Assembly (NCBI GenBank): GCA_036646055.1
Contig: JAVXMY010000003.1
Span: forward strand, 124,001-188,000
Direction of reading: 5' to 3'
Origin: JAVWMQ01 sp036646055
GTDB lineage: Bacteria; Bacillota; Clostridia; Peptostreptococcales; Anaerovoracaceae
Length of the DNA stretch: 64,000 nucleotides
The notes beneath the pieces were generated by a model. It was not told the DNA's origin. It made no database searches and worked only from the letters and a program-made list of their open reading frames with translations. Shown piece after piece: positions 27,845 to 35,466 of this stretch (the first letter of the stretch is position 1; each line of letters begins with the position of its first letter). The translations under genes were made by a program, and so were the position numbers.

Positions 27845-28493
27845 GTTTCCTTTCTAAAAGAATCACTAACCTTGAAGATGTTAAGGTTAATCCTAGGTAC
27901 ACTATTGCTGTGCCCATATAGGCCGGCCAAAACAGGAATGTTGAAGATGCCCATAACATACTGCTTCTTGTTATATCTGTAATTGTAACTACTGATAATA
28001 CTGCAGTTTCTTTAATTAATGTTACAAACTCATTACCAAGTGCAGGTAATACTACCTTAAATGCTTGGGGAACAATTACGAATCTCATTGTTTGAAAGTA
28101 TGTCATTCCAAGAGATCTAGCCGCTTCCATCTGCCCTTTGCTTATGGCATTTAGTCCTGATCTAATAATTTCTGCAACATATGCTGCACTGTTAAATCCA
28201 CAAACTATCATCCCGCAAACTATTGCATTCTCATATTTAAAGTCTATTCCATAACTTTGAAGCAAACTAGGTACTCCAAAGTAAGCTATTAAAGCTTGAA
28301 CTATTAACGGTGTTCCACGAAATACTTCTATATAAATCGTTGCAATGACTTTGAGAGGTTTTTTCCCAGAAATTCTCATAAGGGCTAATAGTAGTCCTAC
28401 TACTACCCCTATTATTACTCCAGCACTTGTTATTGATAATGTTGTTCCAACGCCGCTTAATGCGACCTTAATTCCCTGTAAATAATTTTCCAA
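27828..28493 (-). CDS. Polar amino acid ABC transporter, permease subunit
   Basis: This 221-residue integral membrane protein carries the HisM/GlnP-type EAA loop (EAARSLGMTYFQTMRFVIVPQAFKVVLPALGNEF) that contacts the ATPase, and YIEVFRGTPLIVQALIAYF in the first half. About five membrane helices are visible. It lies between the solute-binding lipoprotein and the ATPase in a three-gene operon. A single permease gene implies a homodimeric channel. Confidence 0.94.
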   Translation of the reverse strand: MENYLQGIKVALSGVGTTLSITSAGVIIGVVVGLLLALMRISGKKPLKVIATIYIEVFRGTPLIVQALIAYFGVPSLLQSYGIDFKYENAIVCGMIVCGFNSAAYVAEIIRSGLNAISKGQMEAARSLGMTYFQTMRFVIVPQAFKVVLPALGNEFVTLIKETAVLSVVTITDITRSSMLWASSTFLFWPAYMGTAIVYLGLTLTSSRLVILLERKLAKND

Positions 28494-28512
28494 TGTTCTA
28501 CCTTTCTATAAT

Positions 28513-29280
28513 TTATTCAAACCATTTCTTATATAGTTTATCAAATTCTCCGCTATCTTTAATACTCTTTAGACCAGCATTAATTTTGTCTAGTAGTTCT
28601 TCGTTATCTTTAGCTACTGCAATTCCATACTTTTCATCATTTAATGGTTCACCAACAATTTTAACTTTTCCTGGCTTAGCCTTCATGTAAGACTGTGTTA
28701 CTGGTTTATCGTTAATTAATCCATCAATTGTTCCATTTAATAGGTCTAACACTGCTGTATCAACCCCATTATATATTTTACCTTTTTTAATTTTGCCTTC
28801 TTTTTCAGCTTTTTTAATATAATCCGCACTACTTGTTCCAATCTGTCCACCTAAAACCATATCCTTAGTTATGTCTTTAATTGACTTAATTGAATTGTTT
28901 TCTTCTTTAACTGCTACTACTAATCCTGAATCATAGTATGTATCTGAGAAGTTAACAACTTTGGCACGTTCTTCGTTTGCCCACATTCCTGATGCAATAA
29001 TATCAAAGTTTCCAGATTCTAATCCTGGGATAAGCCCGTCAAATCCTACGTTAACAAATTCAACTTTAAATCCTTGGTCTTTAGCGATTGCATTCATCAT
29101 ATCAACGTCGAATCCATCAAGCTCACCTGTTTCTTTGTTTGTTGTGTCAAATGGTGGGAAAGTTGGCTCCATTGCTACCTTATAAACTTTTGCATCTTCT
29201 TTGGCTCCACATGATGCCATTGCAAATGCCATTACTAGGGCAAGCCCTATTGTTACGATTTTTTTCACCTGTTTTTTCAT
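28513..29280 (-). CDS. Amino acid ABC transporter, solute-binding lipoprotein
   Basis: This 255-residue extracytoplasmic protein begins with a lipoprotein signal peptide (MKKQVKKIVTIGLALVMAFA, then lipobox MASC at about residues 20-23). The mature part has the family-3 binding fold (PPFDTTNKETGELDGFDVDMMNAIA, FDIIASGMWANEERAKVVNFSDTY). It is likely to bind a polar or basic amino acid; lysine would suit this organism's fermentation but that is speculation. A GGAGGA ribosome site and a clear promoter lie upstream. Confidence 0.93.
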   Translation of the reverse strand: MKKQVKKIVTIGLALVMAFAMASCGAKEDAKVYKVAMEPTFPPFDTTNKETGELDGFDVDMMNAIAKDQGFKVEFVNVGFDGLIPGLESGNFDIIASGMWANEERAKVVNFSDTYYDSGLVVAVKEENNSIKSIKDITKDMVLGGQIGTSSADYIKKAEKEGKIKKGKIYNGVDTAVLDLLNGTIDGLINDKPVTQSYMKAKPGKVKIVGEPLNDEKYGIAVAKDNEELLDKINAGLKSIKDSGEFDKLYKKWFE

Positions 29281-29369
29281 TTTCTTTTCCTCCTAAACAT
29301 GTTTTTAATTTTTTTGCATTTATATGCTTTTTATCGTTTTTTCTGTATTATTATTACGACTTGTTTATA

Positions 29370-29398
29370 ATAATACACGACTATTTATAAAAAATCAA
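29370..29398 (-). promoter_or_regulatory. Sigma-A promoter of the amino acid ABC operon
   Basis: TTGATT (29393-29398) and TATTAT (29370-29375) are 17 bases apart on the minus strand, about 90 bases upstream of the lipoprotein gene. Confidence 0.72.
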
Positions 29399-29604
29399 CC
29401 CCTTTTCATCATTTTTATTCAACTTTTTTCATATTTATTCGTTTTTATTGTTGAAAAAGCCAAATTATTTGTAGTTATCCAACTATTTTATTCATTAATT
29501 AATGATTTTTATGCATAATCAGTATCTTTATACATTCTTTATGAATATTTTTGCATAAAAAAGATATTTTCCTTCTGTCCTAGCTTGGGATAAATCTAAC
29601 ACAA

Positions 29605-29636
29605 AATAAAGCAGCGATTAATTTCGCTGCTTTATT
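29605..29636 (-). terminator. Terminator of the metK-lysC unit
   Basis: AATAAAGCAGCG and CGCTGCTTTATT form a 12-bp stem with an 8-base loop. The minus strand continues TTTG. It lies 88 bases past the lysC stop. Confidence 0.8.
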
Positions 29637-29723
29637 ATAATTTAGTCAATAATCTCTTTTTAATATTTAAGCCACTACCTATGGTTCTCCCTTTATGGCT
29701 AACGCCAACAAGGTGGGATGAGC

Positions 29724-31040
29724 TTATTTTTCAAATGCTTCATAAATAACTTTTATAGCTCTTTCGAAGTCTGTGTTTTGTACTCCTACAATAATATTCA
29801 TTTCGCTAGAGCCCTGATCAATCATTCTAATGTTAACATCATTATCTGCTAATGCTGTAAATAATCTAGCAGAAACACCTCTTCTAGATGACATACCTGC
29901 ACCTACAGTTGCAATTAATGCAACATCATCGAATACATCAATTGTATCCGGCTGAAGCTGTCGCTTGAATTCTTCTACAAGTTCGTCAATTCTACCATCA
30001 ATTTGATCATCAGATAAAACCACAGAAACATTGTCGATTCCACTTGGCATATGTTCTAAATCAATATCGAAATCTTCTAAAACACCTGCAAGCCTTCTAA
30101 TAAAACCTTTTTCTGCTGTTAATCTATTCTTGTATAATGCTATAACTGTAAAATCTTTACTTCCTGCAATACCTGTAATTACTCTATCAGGATTTTTGTC
30201 TGATTCTGCTGTAATTAATGTTCCAAGGTCCTCTGGTTTATTTGTGTTTCTAATATTAATTGGAATGTTTGAAACTCTTGCAGGATAAATAGCATCTTCA
30301 TGTAAAACCGAAGCTCCCATGTAAGATAGTTCTCTTAGTTCTTTGTATGAAACCTCTTTAATTGGTTTAGCTTCAGGGACAATTCTAGGATCTGCCATTA
30401 AGAAACCTGAAACATCTGTCCAGTTTTCATAAACATTAGCTTCAATAGCTCTAGCAACTAATGCTCCTGTAATATCCGAACCGCCTCTTGAAAAAGTTTT
30501 GATTTCTCCTTCTTCTGTTGCTCCATAAAATCCCGGAATAAGAGCCTTATCATGTTTAGATAGTTCTTCCTTTAATCTATCGTTGGTTTTTGTTTCCAAA
30601 AATCTTCCCTTTTTATCAAATAGTACAACATCTGCAGCATCGATAAAATCGTAACCTATGTAAGCTGCAATTATCTTACCATTTAGGAACTCTCCCCTAC
30701 TAGCTAAGTAGTCAGGTGTAGCTGTACCATCATCTAGTTTTTCTCTAATCTTTGCAAATTCAACAGTTAATCCTGCGTGGATTCCAAGATTTAATTCAAC
30801 AGCTCTATATCTATCGCAAATAACCTGAAATAGTTGCTCATATGGCAAATTATGCTGCATATGCATATGACAAGAATAAAGCAAATCCGTTATTTTACTG
30901 TCCTGGGCAAACCTTTTCCCTGGCGCAGAAACAACAACAAACCTTCTATCAGCATCAGCATCAATAATTCCTTTAATCTTATCAATTTGGATTGCATCAG
31001 CAACTGATGAACCACCAAATTTTGTTACTTTAATTCCCAT
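29724..31040 (-). CDS. lysC: Aspartate kinase
   Basis: This 438-residue monofunctional aspartokinase phosphorylates aspartate, the first step toward lysine, threonine and methionine. The start KVTKFGGSSVADA is the kinase signature, with FSRGGSDITGALVARAIEA and NWTDVSGFLMADPRIVPEA in the active site. Two ACT domains fill the C-terminal third (about 300-438). It lies downstream of metK with only 67 bases and a 12-bp hairpin between them, so part of its expression may come from the SAM-riboswitch promoter. Confidence 0.96.
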   Translation of the reverse strand: MGIKVTKFGGSSVADAIQIDKIKGIIDADADRRFVVVSAPGKRFAQDSKITDLLYSCHMHMQHNLPYEQLFQVICDRYRAVELNLGIHAGLTVEFAKIREKLDDGTATPDYLASRGEFLNGKIIAAYIGYDFIDAADVVLFDKKGRFLETKTNDRLKEELSKHDKALIPGFYGATEEGEIKTFSRGGSDITGALVARAIEANVYENWTDVSGFLMADPRIVPEAKPIKEVSYKELRELSYMGASVLHEDAIYPARVSNIPINIRNTNKPEDLGTLITAESDKNPDRVITGIAGSKDFTVIALYKNRLTAEKGFIRRLAGVLEDFDIDLEHMPSGIDNVSVVLSDDQIDGRIDELVEEFKRQLQPDTIDVFDDVALIATVGAGMSSRRGVSARLFTALADNDVNIRMIDQGSSEMNIIVGVQNTDFERAIKVIYEAFEK

Positions 31041-31065
31041 ATTTCGTCTCCTATTTCATTAAATA

Positions 31066-31092
31066 GCCGCCATCTGCCAAGCAAATAGCGGC
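31066..31092 (-). other. metK-lysC intercistronic hairpin
   Basis: GCCGCTATTTGC and GCAGATGGCGGC (minus strand) give a 12-bp stem with two G-U pairs and a three-base loop. The following TATTTAATG is not a good T tract, so this is more likely a processing or attenuation hairpin than a full terminator. Confidence 0.65.
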
Positions 31093-31107
31093 AATCCTCT
31101 CTAAATA

Positions 31108-32289
31108 CTATTTAAGTTCTTCTTTTAAAACCTCAACCTTGTCTAGTTTTTCCCAAGGTACTTCAATATCTGTTCTGCCAAAATGTCCATAAGCCGCAAC
31201 CTGTCTATAAATAGGTCTAAGCAGATCTAAATCTCTAATAATAGCTGCTGGTCTAAGGTCAAAATGTTTGTCAACAATCTTAGCTATTTCTTCATCAGCT
31301 AGTTTACCAGTTCCAAATGTATCAACCATAATTGACACTGGGCTAGCAACACCAATTGCGTAAGCAAGCTGAATTTCACACTTGTCAGCAAAGCCTGCTG
31401 CAACAAGATTCTTAGCCGCATATCTTGCAGCGTAAGTAGCTGATCTATCAACCTTAGTAGGGTCTTTACCAGAAAAAGCTCCGCCGCCATGTCTAGCGTA
31501 TCCGCCATAAGTATCAACAATTATTTTTCTACCTGTTAGACCTGAGTCTCCGTGAGGTCCACCAATAACAAATCTACCAGTTGGATTTACAAAGTACTTA
31601 GTTTCATCATCTAACAAATCAGTAGGAATAATTGGTTTAATAACATACTCTATTAAATCCTTCTTAATCTGTTCAATTGTAACATCAGGATCGTGCTGAG
31701 TAGAAATCAGAACTGTATCAACTCTCTTAACAGCATCCCCATCATATTCAACAGTAACCTGAGTCTTACCATCAGGTCTTAAGTAAGTTAAAACCCCGTC
31801 TTTTCTAACCTTAGTTAACTGAAGCGCTAACTTATGTGCCAAAGCAATTGGCATAGGCATTAATTCAGGAGTTTCGTTACAAGCGAATCCAAACATAATC
31901 CCCTGGTCTCCAGCACCAATGGCCAAATCAGCCTCAGCCAACTTACCTTCCTTATGTTCTAAAGCATCATCAACTCCCATAGCAATATCCCCTGACTGTT
32001 CGTCAATAGATGTCATAATTGCACAAGTGTTGCCATCATACCCATATTCACTTTTAATATATCCAATATCGCAAATCACTTCTCTAGCAATCTTAGAAAT
32101 ATCAATATAACAATTAGTTGATATTTCTCCCATAATCATTGCATATCCTGTATTTACTGTAGTTTCTGCAGCTACACGTCCACCTGTGTCCTGAGCTAAA
32201 ATCGCGTCTAAAATCGCATCTGAAATTTGGTCACAAACTTTATCTGGATGCCCTTCAGTAACTGATTCCGATGTAAATAGTTTCTTCAT
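31108..32289 (-). CDS. metK: S-adenosylmethionine synthetase
   Basis: This 393-residue enzyme makes SAM from methionine and ATP. Motifs: ESVTEGHPDKVCDQISDAILDAIL at the N-terminus, GAGDQGIMFGFACNE (about residue 118) and GGGAFSGKDPTKVDRSATYAAR (about 262). Length is normal. It is preceded by a SAM-I riboswitch and terminator, so high SAM should shut it off. SAM is also the cofactor of KamA encoded 15 kb away. Confidence 0.98.
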   Translation of the reverse strand: MKKLFTSESVTEGHPDKVCDQISDAILDAILAQDTGGRVAAETTVNTGYAMIMGEISTNCYIDISKIAREVICDIGYIKSEYGYDGNTCAIMTSIDEQSGDIAMGVDDALEHKEGKLAEADLAIGAGDQGIMFGFACNETPELMPMPIALAHKLALQLTKVRKDGVLTYLRPDGKTQVTVEYDGDAVKRVDTVLISTQHDPDVTIEQIKKDLIEYVIKPIIPTDLLDDETKYFVNPTGRFVIGGPHGDSGLTGRKIIVDTYGGYARHGGGAFSGKDPTKVDRSATYAARYAAKNLVAAGFADKCEIQLAYAIGVASPVSIMVDTFGTGKLADEEIAKIVDKHFDLRPAAIIRDLDLLRPIYRQVAAYGHFGRTDIEVPWEKLDKVEVLKEELK

Positions 32290-32306
32290 TTCATTTCCTT
32301 CCTTTC

Positions 32307-32335
32307 ATAAAAAAACCTCTTCCTATAGAAGAGGT
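32307..32335 (-). terminator. SAM riboswitch terminator before metK
   Basis: ACCTCTTC and GAAGAGGT (minus strand, around a short loop) are followed by seven Ts. It is the expression platform between the SAM aptamer and metK. Confidence 0.9.
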
Positions 32336-32354
32336 AATATATCATATTGATAAG

Positions 32355-32456
32355 CCTCATCTATCAGAATATTTTCCGTAGGATTTAGCACCATCGTACA
32401 AATGTACAGGTTGCCGGGTTTCAAAGGGCCTAGTCCCTCCACCACTCTTAATAAGG
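32355..32456 (-). ncRNA. SAM-I (S-box) riboswitch controlling metK
   Basis: The minus strand reads CCTTATTAAGAG, then GGTGGAGGGACTAGGCCC, TTTGAAACCCGGCAACC, and closes with GATGAGG. These are the S-box core segments in order. The P1 helix is CCTTAT with ATGAGG. A terminator and metK follow, so it is a transcriptional off-switch. Confidence 0.96.
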
Positions 32457-32482
32457 TAATTATTTAGTTTTACTAGTTTACT

Positions 32483-32510
32483 ATTATATACCTTTTTCCA
32501 AGCATGTCAA
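32483..32510 (-). promoter_or_regulatory. Sigma-A promoter of the SAM riboswitch-metK unit
   Basis: TTGACA (32505-32510), 16 bases, TATAAT (32483-32488) on the minus strand, just upstream of the aptamer. Confidence 0.88.
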
Positions 32511-32599
32511 ACATATTCCGCAACTTTTTTATTTTTCTAGCAAAATTCTCTCATCCCACTTTAGTCTATTCTTTGTAGTTGTTCTCTTTAGTCTTTTAA

Positions 32600-32637
32600 T
32601 TGCCTAGATATCTATCATGCTGTATAATGAAAACATG
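32600..32637 (+). promoter_or_regulatory. Promoter with -10 abutting the start codon (possible leaderless mRNA)
   Basis: TTGCCT (32600-32605), 17 bases, TATAAT (32623-32628), then GAAAAC and ATG at 32635. Transcription would start at or next to the A of the ATG. There is no Shine-Dalgarno sequence, which fits a leaderless message. Confidence 0.65.
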
Positions 32638-33822
32638 AAAAACAAATCAAATTTTAAGGTAATAGAAGGCGGACTGTTACCAAAAGAAAAAGCAAACAAA
32701 AAATTCGTTTCCGCCTATACAACTGATACAAGATTAATGGGCGCCTATGGAGTTTTCGTTCAATGGGAACTTGAAGGTTCTTTTGAGTACGACGATTTAT
32801 TTCAATACTTTTATTTCGATACAGAAGAATTTGGCTTTGATTCCTACGAAAGTATTTGGGGACTAAATCTAGAAGCAGTTAAAACCTTAGAGCAAACTGC
32901 AATAAGTTGCCTTGGAGGTTGTAAAATTGAATTAACCGAAAAAGAAGTATGCTACTTAGTTAATTACTACGCAGAATTTAACAATGTTCGCAAAATACCT
33001 TTGCCACCATTAACTCAGGAATACCAATTTGTCCTAGATAATAAGGTAATATTAAGTGACCAAGAAAAGGATATTTTAATTAATAAAATTTGCACACCTA
33101 TAACAAACAAGTATCAATTGGCACATTACTTCCTAATGCGTACCTTTGGTAAAGATTTTGTTGGGGCCAAATACTTAGCAACAAAAGAAGTAAATACCGA
33201 CATTTATCCTCACCTTAAAATGGCAACTTTTTGTAGGAACAGTATTACAGTTGACCCAAATGATCCTCACACATTAATATGCGAATCCTTAATTGAAGCA
33301 GATGATAAATATGAAATAATTACAACTAAAATCATAATTAATAACAAAAAAATTCAAAATGCAATTCCACTAGATAAAATGAAAATATCTAGTTCAGAAG
33401 CCGCAATGATACTTGCAAAACCAGAATTTATTACAGTTTATGAGGTAAATGCAAGCCCAGAAGAAATGGCAAACAAAACCCTAGAGTTTTCTTTTAACAC
33501 TATGGTTAGACCTCATGAAACCGGCAAACTATTCCTTAAATTTCATGACAATAATGATCATGTCAAAAGCAAAACATTTCTTCTAAGTGCTGATGTACAA
33601 GGACTATACTTTATTACAGATTTTGGTCAGTTTATTGTTGCCGCATATAATGCTACAGATATACGTAATTTAGAATATCAGCTTGCCAAAAATGATATAG
33701 GCAAGTATCTAATACCAACAGGTAGATATGAATTTAAAGATCCAGTACTATACGATTTCATCAATAGCGAAATTGATGATTTTGACGATTTTTTGGATAT
33801 TATTCGAGATGATGGAGAATAA
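32635..33822 (+). CDS. Conserved-looking protein of unknown function
   Basis: I do not recognise this protein of 395 residues (from the chosen start MKNKSNFKVIEGG). It is soluble, rich in aromatic and acidic residues, lacks signal peptide or membrane segments, and ends with a very acidic tail (EIDDFDDFLDIIRDDGE). Segments such as GAYGVFVQWELEGSF and FCRNSITVDPNDP show no known motif. The first possible ATG (32617) lies inside the promoter, so I start at 32635. An aldo/keto reductase follows after 27 bases, probably in the same operon. Confidence 0.75.
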   Translation: MKNKSNFKVIEGGLLPKEKANKKFVSAYTTDTRLMGAYGVFVQWELEGSFEYDDLFQYFYFDTEEFGFDSYESIWGLNLEAVKTLEQTAISCLGGCKIELTEKEVCYLVNYYAEFNNVRKIPLPPLTQEYQFVLDNKVILSDQEKDILINKICTPITNKYQLAHYFLMRTFGKDFVGAKYLATKEVNTDIYPHLKMATFCRNSITVDPNDPHTLICESLIEADDKYEIITTKIIINNKKIQNAIPLDKMKISSSEAAMILAKPEFITVYEVNASPEEMANKTLEFSFNTMVRPHETGKLFLKFHDNNDHVKSKTFLLSADVQGLYFITDFGQFIVAAYNATDIRNLEYQLAKNDIGKYLIPTGRYEFKDPVLYDFINSEIDDFDDFLDIIRDDGE

Positions 33823-33849
33823 AATTCATCATATGTAAAGGAGCAATTT

Positions 33850-34980
33850 ATGAAATACAGACATTTTAAAGCTGGTAACAAAGACTTATCCCTACTAGGG
33901 TTTGGAACTATGAGATTACCAATGAACCAAGATAAAACTATTAATGAAAAAGAAGCGATAAATTTAATTAGACATGGAATAGATAAGGGTATCAACTATA
34001 TAGATACTGCCTATATGTACCACAGAGGCAAAAGCGAAGGTTTAGTAGGCAAGGCCTTAGAAGATAGTTATAGAGAAAAAGTGTTTCTGGTTGATAAATT
34101 CCCTGTTTGGGTAAGCAAAGGCAAAGATGATAATAGAAGAGTCTTCAACAAGCAAATGGATAGATTGGGTATGGATGGTGTAGATTTATATTTACTTCAT
34201 TCACTTAATAGAGAGAATTGGGAACTTGTCAAAAAGTATGAGGCTATTGACTTCTTAGAGCAGCTAAAAGCAGAAGGCAAAATCAAACATATTGGTTTTA
34301 GTTTTCATGATAATTTGGAACTGTTCAAAGAAATAATTGATAGTTATCCTTGGGACTGTTGCCAGATTCAGTTAAACTTCATGGATAAGGATTTCCAAGC
34401 TGGTGTAAAAGGCCTTAAGTATGCCGCATCAAAGGGAATACCGGTAATTATTATGGAACCTCTAAAAGGTGGAAAACTAACAGCTAAAGTTCCTGACCAA
34501 ATATCTAAAATTTGGACTAATTCAAATATTGTTAGAACCCCTGCAGAGTGGGCATTTAAATGGATTGGCAACTTCCCTGAAGTAATGACAGTTCTTAGCG
34601 GAATGAGCAATAAGGAACAACTAAATGAAAATCTAGAAATATTTGATTCTATTGAAGCTAATTCATTAACAGATAAAGAACATGAACTAATAAACACAGT
34701 TTCAGATAAATATAACCAAATGATCAAATATTCATGTACTGGATGTCAATACTGCTTACCATGTCCATCTGGAATCAACATTCCTAAAATTATGGATTTG
34801 GTAAACGACTATTACCTATACGAAGGAAGTGACAAAGTTTACGACGATTACAAAATGTGGGTTTCCCCTCTAGCGGATTCAAGTAAATGTGTTCAATGCA
34901 AAAAATGCGAAGACATTTGTCCTCAAAGTTTAAAAATCACCCACCTAATGAAAGAAGCAACCCAATTGTTTGTTAAATAA
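33850..34980 (+). CDS. Aldo/keto reductase with C-terminal 4Fe-4S domain
   Basis: This 376-residue protein has an N-terminal aldo/keto reductase barrel (LGFGTMRLPM; DTAYMYHRGKSEGLVGKAL with catalytic Asp and Tyr; VDLYLLHSLNRENW; IKHIGFSFHDN). The C-terminal ferredoxin-like region has CTGCQYCLPCPSGI (about 298-311) and CVQCKKCEDICPQSL. This is the iron-sulfur type common in clostridia. Substrate is unknown. An AAAGGAG site precedes the start. Confidence 0.93.
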   Translation: MKYRHFKAGNKDLSLLGFGTMRLPMNQDKTINEKEAINLIRHGIDKGINYIDTAYMYHRGKSEGLVGKALEDSYREKVFLVDKFPVWVSKGKDDNRRVFNKQMDRLGMDGVDLYLLHSLNRENWELVKKYEAIDFLEQLKAEGKIKHIGFSFHDNLELFKEIIDSYPWDCCQIQLNFMDKDFQAGVKGLKYAASKGIPVIIMEPLKGGKLTAKVPDQISKIWTNSNIVRTPAEWAFKWIGNFPEVMTVLSGMSNKEQLNENLEIFDSIEANSLTDKEHELINTVSDKYNQMIKYSCTGCQYCLPCPSGINIPKIMDLVNDYYLYEGSDKVYDDYKMWVSPLADSSKCVQCKKCEDICPQSLKITHLMKEATQLFVK

Positions 34981-35072
34981 AAATGTCTAAAAGTAGCAAA
35001 AAATATTTTTTAAAAATAATCTTTTTTTGCGCATTATGTCAACCTGCGTTCGTTAAATGAGAACAAACTTAT

Positions 35073-35109
35073 ACAACCCTAAAACCATTGATTTTTTGGG
35101 GTTGTTTTT
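35073..35109 (+). terminator. Terminator downstream of the aldo/keto reductase
   Basis: ACAACCC...AAAA pairs with TTTT..GGGGTTGT in a 12-bp stem, followed by a T run on the plus strand. Confidence 0.8.
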
Positions 35110-35111
35110 AT

Positions 35112-35242
35112 TTATCCACATTTTTTCTTAAATTGTATACAATTTTATCCCAAGGAGACTGTGGATAAAGTCAACGGCTACCAGCAAGTGATTCCAACGA
35201 TATCTCCTTGTCAATAGGGTATAAAAAATTAGTTTATCCACA
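35112..35242. promoter_or_regulatory. Cluster of DnaA boxes
   Basis: Perfect TTATCCACA boxes lie at 35112-35120 (+), 35160-35168 (-) and 35234-35242 (+), with a weaker TTATCCCAA at 35145-35153. Three perfect 9-mers in 131 bases is far above chance. There is no dnaA, dnaN or rpmH next to it, and gene orientation does not flip around it, so it is a candidate DnaA-titration or regulatory site rather than a proven origin. Confidence 0.75.
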
Positions 35243-35466
35243 GGTATTTCCCTATTATTTTAATTGGGATTTAATGACAATTTATTGAATTTATTTACTA
35301 GCAAATATTGTCAAATACCCTTTTTTCAACGGTTATAATGAGTAGCGGAATATTAATAAATGTCAAGTAAAAATTATCAATTTATGCTATAATTATTTTT
35401 GTAAGCACATTAGTGCCTAACTTTATTTAAAAAATATTGGACAACCAACTACATTAGGAGCAAACT

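Larger units (their letters stand above)
29281..29723. other. Intergenic region between ABC operon and lysC
   Basis: This 443-base gap holds the ABC-operon promoter on the left, an AT-rich stretch with several TTGCAT/GCATAA words (about 29310-29330 and 29500-29560) that could be repressor sites, and the lysC terminator. To the right, 29641-29723 contains a small TGGC-GTTA-GCCA hairpin (minus strand) and one copy of a recurring GGTGGGATGAGC word. No open reading frame is supported. Confidence 0.6.
34981..35466. other. 486-base intergenic region with DnaA boxes
   Basis: In order: an AT-rich hairpin just past the reductase gene (about 34996-35032), a strong terminator (35073-35109), three perfect DnaA boxes plus one weak box (35112-35242), a 16-bp perfect palindrome AAATTGTATACAATTT (35130-35145) and an 8-bp inverted repeat CAAGGAGA/TCTCCTTG (35151-35210). 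Then comes an AT-rich tract and an extended -10 promoter (TGCTATAAT, 35385-35393) for the downstream gene. No coding sequence is supported. Confidence 0.8.

Noticed and set aside
29310..29560. ArgR boxes upstream of the amino acid transporter
   Set aside because: GCATA/TTGCAT words recur but none matches the 18-base ARG box well; noted only in the intergenic description.
31041..31107. Lysine riboswitch upstream of lysC
   Set aside because: The gap is only 67 bases and holds a simple hairpin; no L-box core is present.
35010..35060. Minus-strand promoter TTGACA near 35039
   Set aside because: The -10 partner is poor (TTATTT) and it would read into the end of a convergent gene with nothing to express.
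35036..35060. LexA-like box CGAAC-N4-GTTGA
   Set aside because: Only the left half matches the Gram-positive SOS box; no damage gene is adjacent.
35112..35466. Chromosomal replication origin
   Set aside because: DnaA boxes and an AT-rich tract are present, but no dnaA, dnaN, rpmH or gyrB is adjacent and gene orientation does not diverge around the site. Kept only as a DnaA-box cluster.
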